Source: Pocillopora verrucosa
Lineage: Eukaryota; Cnidaria; Anthozoa; Scleractinia; Pocilloporidae
NCBI RefSeq assembly: GCF_036669915.1
Contig: NC_089312.1
Span: 10,360,938-10,424,937, forward strand
Direction: 5' to 3'
DNA: 64,000 nucleotides
Shown: piece by piece, positions 58,205 through 64,000 of the stretch
Position numbering within the stretch: position 1 is the stretch's first letter
Layout: every line of letters begins with the position of its first letter
Program-made: the position numbers and the translations under genes
Notes under the pieces: generated by a model
What the model saw: only the letters and a program-made list of their open reading frames with translations
What the model was told of the DNA's origin: nothing
Database searches by the model: none

Positions 58205-61200
58205 ATGGCTGTTAGCGTTCGAAGGCTACGATCTTCCGACCATATTTGCAAGTTGTTTTCCCTTTTTGGAGTATGCAGCATGTTTGTGTCATTTCCTTTG
58301 TTAGGAGGTATGTCAATAAGTAATCTGTTACATTTTTAACGTGATCTCCACCGCGACGTTGATATACTAGAATGCTGGATTACCGCGATTGCAGATATTT
58401 ACGTTCCTTGAGAGTTTAAACATTTTTCATGCTCTTCTTAGCAGAGATGCGTAAGTGTATTGATGTATTCATTTTTCTCATAGTGAAATTTCAAACCATC
58501 AGATTCATCTCAATAGCACTGTACAAACACGTAAACTATATCGATCTCGTTTCCGACTCAAAACTTAAATAAAGTATTTGCCCACAATATTTGCTCCCTA
58601 AGAGTTTACCATATGGAAACTTGATGTGGGTCGGCGAGAAGCGTATCCGCTTTGTGAGAGTGGTATCCTGGAAATAATTTCGCGAAACTGATGGAACTAA
58701 ACGCAAAAAAACTCTCTTGTAGATGGCCTTTGATTTTCAATTACGTGTTAGATACGTCTTAAAAATCAAAATATTGATAGCCATTTGTCATTTGCATCTT
58801 TTGTTTTGGTATTCAAAAGGGAAAATCCCCTTGATAAATAATTGATTACACCAACCACCTGGGTTCACAATGGCAAAGACATCTGATCAGTATTGTTCTG
58901 AGCAATGATGACATCTATATCGAGTCTCTTTCTTTTACAAGTGGACGCATTTATCGAATACTTTTAGTAATCTAGAGATCGGAATTTAGATTTAAAAAAT
59001 TACGTACGTTCATAGCTATTTTTCCATAAACTATGGCGATGCGAAATCAAAAGCTTATAACGCACTAATAAGCTCCCTTAACTTCTCTTATTAACACTTG
59101 ACTGTAACTTCCAGATCCTCAAGTCTGTGATATTTGTAATAAGCTCCTTAGTCTAACATCCTTCCCCCTTCTCTTGCTTCCACCTCCCCCGATCAAAATC
59201 GGTCACGGTTTAAGTTTCTTTTGGCTCGATAACGTTACATTACAAAATATCGACATTTCTTAAAGGCCGCATTCATTTTCGTTTTCAATATCGTGGGAAT
59301 TTAACCATAAAGATGTATATTGCTACGTCATTCATAACCTTTGGGTGACTGTGCTAAAGGAAAATAATAACTCGAATTTTTGCCTTCATGAACTTTCTTT
59401 AATGAGGCCTTCCCCCTCTAAAAAGCCTTTGTCTTCCCTATGCCTCCGGTCTCTCGAAACTCTGATGATCAATAAGTCTTTTCCTTTTGAGTGTAGGCAT
59501 AATAAAATGCTAATGATTTGTGTTAATTATTTTCTATCAAACGAAGTCGAGTTAAAATTTGTTTGGGGGACCAAGACATAATTTAGCATCTGGAGGGGAG
59601 GGGAGGGGGGGTGGGAGGATTATGGGGGGGATCACGTGGTTTTCAGGGGGAACTGATCGAGAATCAGTCGTCGCTAACCGAGAGGATAAATGGGAGGCCA
59701 TAGAAAATTGACTGTCAATGACTGGGAATCATTAGATTACTACAGAACCTTGAAGCGATCAGGTAAATTTAATTGTGACACAGCCAAATTCTCCATCCCC
59801 CCCCCCCGATGAAATTTTAAAAAAATGATGGGGCCTTAATCTTGGAACTACACCCGCCACTCAAGATAAACGTTGCTTTTTTTTGTTCCTTTTTTTAGGT
59901 GCCGTGGGTACCGAAATTCGAACAGAATGCATAAACGACGAGATCCGTCTTAGCAACCCTCAACTTGCTAGTCTTATCCAGGAAAACTCTTACAAAGAGC
60001 TGATCTGGACTGTTGACGATCCAGAAGAGCAAGGGCAGGACAAACAAAAGCTCGTTTATTGTAACGAATATCCTAAATGCCACAAGTATAACATCACTGG
60101 GAGATATAAGAACAGAATTGAGACAACCGCTGCCGTGCGGGGAGTGCTTTACATCAAACAGAAGAAGTTCAACGATAAACTCACGTACACATGCCGCGTG
60201 ATACAGAAAGGAAACAAGCCTCCGTGTGATTACACGATCACAGTCAGATCTTCAGCAAATTGTGAGTAAATCAACGAATCATGTGAACCATCCATTTTTA
60301 AAATCTTAAAAAACATAGTTAGACATTAGCCATGCATGCATAATCTGAAAGTAGACAATTTAGCTCGGTTTTTAAGCAATTTTTTTTCATATTGCTCTCA
60401 CGAGGTCACTGCTGCGGGAAAAAGCCCCATTTCGTGTAAGAGAAGCGTTAAGAAAATCAGCCTTAGCTTAGGGCGTAGCTGAGATGTTCAATGGGTGGAG
60501 GGTGGTGTGGGGGTCACAGTTACGAATTCCTCCGTCGCTGGGCACTCAACGGGAAATGGCTTGTATCTGAATGGGCGGGCTTGTGTTCTGGCAAAGGGAG
60601 TACTGTAACATAGTTATGCCATGTAGGAAATTGGGCGTTTTCTTGAACCGTAATCATAAGACTCAGGAGATAATAAAGGGATTTTCTTGTAAGATTCGCA
60701 AGTTATTGTGTACTCTTGGCTTAACCGAAAAAATAACTCACAAAGGGTATGGGTAAATCGTGAGCTCGCTAGGACACCCCTGCCACACCGCGTCTTTGAT
60801 AAGTTTCCTTTGGGGTGAATCATTTATTCAAGTTAGTTTGGAGGATTGCCCTAACTGCAAAGTTGATTTGCTTTTCTTTCAAAATTTCTCCGCCAAATGT
60901 AGACGGGAAGTTACCTTCAGGTTCACGTTAAGAATTTGTAGTATTATAAGCCAATCTCTCTTTGGTTTTTCCCTCTCAAGGCTTGTCCACGACTGTTGGG
61001 AAAAGAATCGACCTGAGCCGTGCGATTCATGAAAAATGTTCAGAAAAAGACGTGGAAGACATAACATGGTACAGGATCCTTCAGAATGGTGGAAAGGAAA
61101 AAATTGCGCACTGCAGTCCATCCAGGGTTTCGTGCTTGCTCATCAATTGCACAAGATCGTGCCCGGAGTATCTAAGAAGGCTGAAGACGAATGGATTATC

Positions 61201-61840
61201 AGTCATCTTGACAAATGTTACGCCCAATGACCGTGGTTTGAAATTCCAGTGCGAGTTACATCCAGGAATCCACGGGACACGTCAAGCTTATACCATTAAG
61301 ATCAAAGAGGTCGCTGTACCCCGAGAAGGTTAGTGCGTGAGACTTACGCGATTTCGAGGGTGAGTTGTAGGGGTGGGAGGGTGGGAGAGGCGCCATGTAA
61401 GCATGCTCAATGCCATTAGGGGCCTTGCTCACAATAAATGTTGTCGGCCTACAGGTGGTGACATGTTCCAACTATCTCCCTCTTTTCCCTTGTGAGTGTT
61501 GTATTAATGAAAGCTTGGAGATGATTAAATTGTTCCACGAACGTTAATAACTGCAAGAAACTAAAATATAAAATAGCAAGAAAATATACGACCATTGTGA
61601 TAGATCATCACACACTGTAAATGAGGAGCTTGATATTTTCTGTTTAAACACTTTTTTGCTACAGGTACACCAACCAGAACCCCAGAAGTAATCACAGGAG
61701 GGTCTTTACAAGAAGATGAAAGCAACAGGACAAAACACCGACCCACCATCCCGCATAACGTCACGCCAGTAACCTTAAAATTGACAAAAACACTTTTATT
61801 TCTGTGCTTAATGTCGGAAATTTTTACTTTCCCTGGATAG
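58205..61840 (+). CDS. Ig-like domain protein C, GPI-anchor type, complete
   Basis: Four exons: 58205-58307, 59899-60261, 60981-61328, 61665-61840 (990 nt, 329 residues), all phase 1. Exon 1 gives MAVSVRRLRSSDHICKLFSL followed by a hydrophobic stretch, acceptable as a signal peptide. Domain 1 has ELIWTVDD and DKLTYTCRV. Domain 2 has DITWYRILQNGGKEK and LTNVTPNDRGLKFQCEL, close to the W and D-x-G-x-x-x-C pattern of V-type Ig domains. The last exon encodes a stalk with NRT and NVTP glycosylation sites, ending in LLFLCLMSEIFTFPG and a stop: a GPI-type tail, although a glutamate interrupts the hydrophobic run. Its terminal exon is close to those of A and B while its domains have diverged. A surface-recognition role is inferred; Hydractinia Alr proteins are a comparison, not an identification. 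Confidence 0.8.
59590..59632 (+). repeat. G-rich tract in intron 1 of gene C
   Basis: Several runs of four to seven g lie about 270 bp before the first Ig exon. A poly-C run follows at about 59797. Confidence 0.75.
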
Positions 61841-61889
61841 TATATGTATGGAAGGTGAATATACTGCAACATTTTCGACTTGAAACTGT

Positions 61890-62090
61890 TGGATAGATCT
61901 GATCAAAGGTTCCGTCTTATCAAGGCACCAGGTGTGGTTAAGGAATACTCGCTACAGATTGAAGGGTCCACAAACGAGCCTTTCCACCTGGGAAGTGGAG
62001 TTCTTTTGATCACCAAGATGTTATTATATGATGGAACTGCTGTCCAACAAGTATTTCATTTTGTTTCGTGTCACAATTCTACGAATACAA
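61890..62090 (+). other. 3' region of Ig-like gene C
   Basis: It carries the conserved 3' blocks (caccaggtgtggttaaggaa, caagtatttcattttgtttcg) seen after genes A and B. The 166-codon frame starting at 61880 runs through it and is probably fortuitous. Confidence 0.55.
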
Positions 62091-62389
62091 ATCTTATGCA
62101 GCTTCTTCGCTCACGAACAATTATTCACGAACAATTACTTGCCTGTCGCCAGCCATATAAAGAAGAATTTTGGATATTCATCCGAAATAATTCTTGCCAG
62201 AAGAGCACTATATTCTTCTTTTTGAGCATTAAGACGAAATCGACTGAGGTCTCGAGTAATGAAGGGACAAAAAGAGGCCCCGTAGGCAGTCTTTATCAGT
62301 TTCTTTTGACTAGAACATACCGTCAACTTTTGCGTGGCCTGCAGGTTTTTAATAATAAAAATATAAACATTTCTTTATGAATTGAAGTG

Positions 62390-63060
62390 TTTTCCGCCTT
62401 TCAAGGCAAGTATTTGTATCAGACTGACACTTTCCGCAGACCAGCCTATCGTCTCGGCTATTTAAATAAGATCAATCAGTCTATGTCTGATGTAATGATG
62501 AATAGGGACAGAGTTACGTTTAACAGAATAATCGAGGACACTGGCGGCTCTCAGAGATAGGGGCCATGACCTCATACTCCTCAGAGTTAAAACCGAACGG
62601 TTTAAACGGGGTTTTTTAAATATACGTCTTTTTAGTTTTATTTCTCAACCTATTTTTATCTCGTTGGTCTTAAATGGATTTAACTACGCAGTTGGCTCTT
62701 AGTTTTTAGTCTCATGATTATTAATAAAGATGTAAAGTCACACGTATGTTGTGTCTCATTCTTCAATAAAAACATTGTTATCACCATTATCAATTTTTTC
62801 AATGTCTAAAGCTCGCTGGAATAACCAGTTTGCATTTGCATTGCAAATCAATTTACTTCTTTTAGTTTTGTTAAACTCCGCGAAGCTTTTTTGCAAGACA
62901 CGCTCTCAAACGACAAACTAGAATTAAAAACAAAGTGATTCACATCAATTCTCTCAAGATAATTATTGTTCAGAAATGAATGCTTTAACGACTAACAGTA
63001 TAGAAAGGATAGATGGATCACAAACGAGTATCATATCATCTTCGCTTTTTTTTTTTTTTT
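62390..63060. other. Spacer right of gene C
   Basis: No gene seen. The block at about 62960-63030 recalls 48240-48320 and 54580-54640 (tctcaagataattattgttc). Confidence 0.4.
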
Positions 63061-63065
63061 TGCGA

Positions 63066-63320
63066 TGTTAACGTCTTTATCCGCAGTTCAAATATATGAC
63101 TTTCATATATTGACATTCGTTTATTCCCCATCTCACGGGTTTATTTGGTAAAGCGCTGTACTGGTATCGCAGAGGTCATGGGTTCAAACCCCGTAGAGGC
63201 TCAAATTTTTCTTCAGGCCTTATTTTCACTACTGTTCAAATAGTGTTCATTACTGCGATGTTCGCTTTTATAGTTACGTCTTTATCCGCAATTCAAATAT
63301 ATGACTTTCATATATTCACA
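63066..63320 (+). repeat. tRNA-derived SINE
   Basis: 63140-63210 reads tggtaaagcgctgtactggt, then gcagaggtcatgggttcaaa and ccccgtagaggc: A-box-like and B-box sequences with a tRNA-like fold. The tail contains attttcactactgttcaaat and gtctttatccgcaattcaaa. The tail block at 63273-63320 also occurs before the head at 63066-63114, so the end of a second copy lies upstream. I recall this as a common coral SINE. It is not a functional tRNA gene. Confidence 0.7.
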
Positions 63321-63428
63321 ACATGATTTCTCGTGTAATTTGGTGTGAATGAGCAAGAGTGCAATTTGTAGTCTTTGAAAACCTTACAAGGGCTTGTTTA
63401 CACCGCATTGCACGAGAAATCATGTTGT
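63318..63428. mobile_element. Small foldback (MITE-like) element
   Basis: acaacatgatttctcgtgtaa at the left pairs with ttgcacgagaaatcatgttgt at the right, around a roughly 65-bp centre. It abuts the end of the SINE. Confidence 0.8.
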
Positions 63429-63599
63429 TACTTGCTGATAATTTACATGAAAAACGCATCACAAAAAGTCAAGACGGACGGAATATTTAGCAAAGCGCAC
63501 GCGTAATCTGTAATTTGCACTCGTCTTACATGAAAAATGCACTCCTTTTTAGCCGATCAGACGCGCGTAATTTTTTTCATGTGTGCTATTACTAATAGA

Positions 63600-63880
63600 G
63601 TTGTTATCAAGCTGTGACGTATAGTTTATTCAAACCTCAAAGCACGTTTATTGTGATTCGTGCAACTAAAAGATACCGAAAGCCTGAGCTGCAATCCAAG
63701 CGCTATCTTAAAACATTTATTCACGCTCAATATCAGTTTATTCAAACAACAAAGCATGTTTATTATGACTCATGAAACTGAAAGAGAAGCAGAGAGGCTG
63801 CAATCAAAGTTTTATTTGAAAAACTCCCAATGTCGCTTTTAGAGTTAACATTATAGCCATTGCGATCTTTAGGACCTGGC
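63600..63880. repeat. Copy of the Ig-cluster spacer repeat
   Basis: It matches blocks at 54900-55140 and 55500-55745 (agataccgaaagcctg, tgaaactgaaagagaagcag). This indicates that the duplicated Ig-gene unit continues to, and perhaps beyond, the right edge of the window. Confidence 0.65.
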
Positions 63881-64000
63881 ATCTTCGAGCTAGCTAGCTC
63901 GAGCACGCCGCTCTAGTGCGCGTTGTGAAGCGGAACTTTGCCGCCCGCTGTTGTTTGAAATTGAACAGTGGAAATACGAATAAAGGTACAAAACAGTTTT

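Noticed and set aside
61880..62380. 166-codon frame after gene C
   Set aside because: It overlaps the conserved 3' untranslated blocks, and the equivalents after genes A and B are not open.
63140..63210. Possible tRNA gene
   Set aside because: The A box is degenerate and the sequence continues into a SINE body seen partly twice here; it is a tRNA-derived repeat.

Overview
The window is animal nuclear DNA, most likely from a stony coral or close anthozoan relative. The base composition is AT-rich and most coding sequence is split by short introns with GT/AG borders. The repeats are of kinds familiar from marine invertebrates: tRNA-derived SINEs, an APE-type LINE, Penelope-like elements with hammerhead-ribozyme motifs, and foldback MITEs. 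The species assignment is inference; no search was run.

Layout. 0.4-6 kb: a 111-bp tandem repeat, an intact LINE ORF (1033-4302), a second truncated LINE and a 424-bp perfect tandem duplication. 7.9-29.9 kb: three tandem, roughly 7.5-kb segmental duplications, each with one five-exon gene on the + strand (first 10990-14205, second 18406-21274, third 26137-29796). I reconstructed these genes from splice sites; exon lengths sum to multiples of three in all three. Each encodes a signal peptide, an acidic propeptide ending in a furin-type R-E-K-R site, a strongly cationic core with three cysteines (C-x20-C-x5-C), and a Pro/Ser-rich tail with one, two or three copies of a 14-residue repeat. I know no named family for them; they look like secreted host-defence or matrix peptides. 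31-32 kb: an inverted pair of ribozyme-bearing retroelement ends. 32.9-39.7 kb: a seven-exon gene on the - strand that I recognise as CCDC125, with three apparent single-base deletions. 40-43 kb: retroelement debris, an A-rich repeat and an unrecognised decayed reading frame.

43.6-62 kb: a second tandem family on the + strand, three genes (A, B, C) built of phase-1 cassettes: a signal-peptide exon, two Ig-like domain exons and a terminal exon ending in a short hydrophobic tail with no cytosolic part, as in GPI-anchored proteins. Gene C looks complete, gene B carries an extra terminal cassette with a stop inside its tail, and gene A has a broken signal-peptide exon. 62-64 kb: duplicated spacer, a SINE and a foldback element.

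The two tandem families, one of secreted cationic peptides and one of lipid-anchored Ig-like surface proteins, make this look like a fast-evolving island for immunity, recognition or secretion. That joint role is inference.
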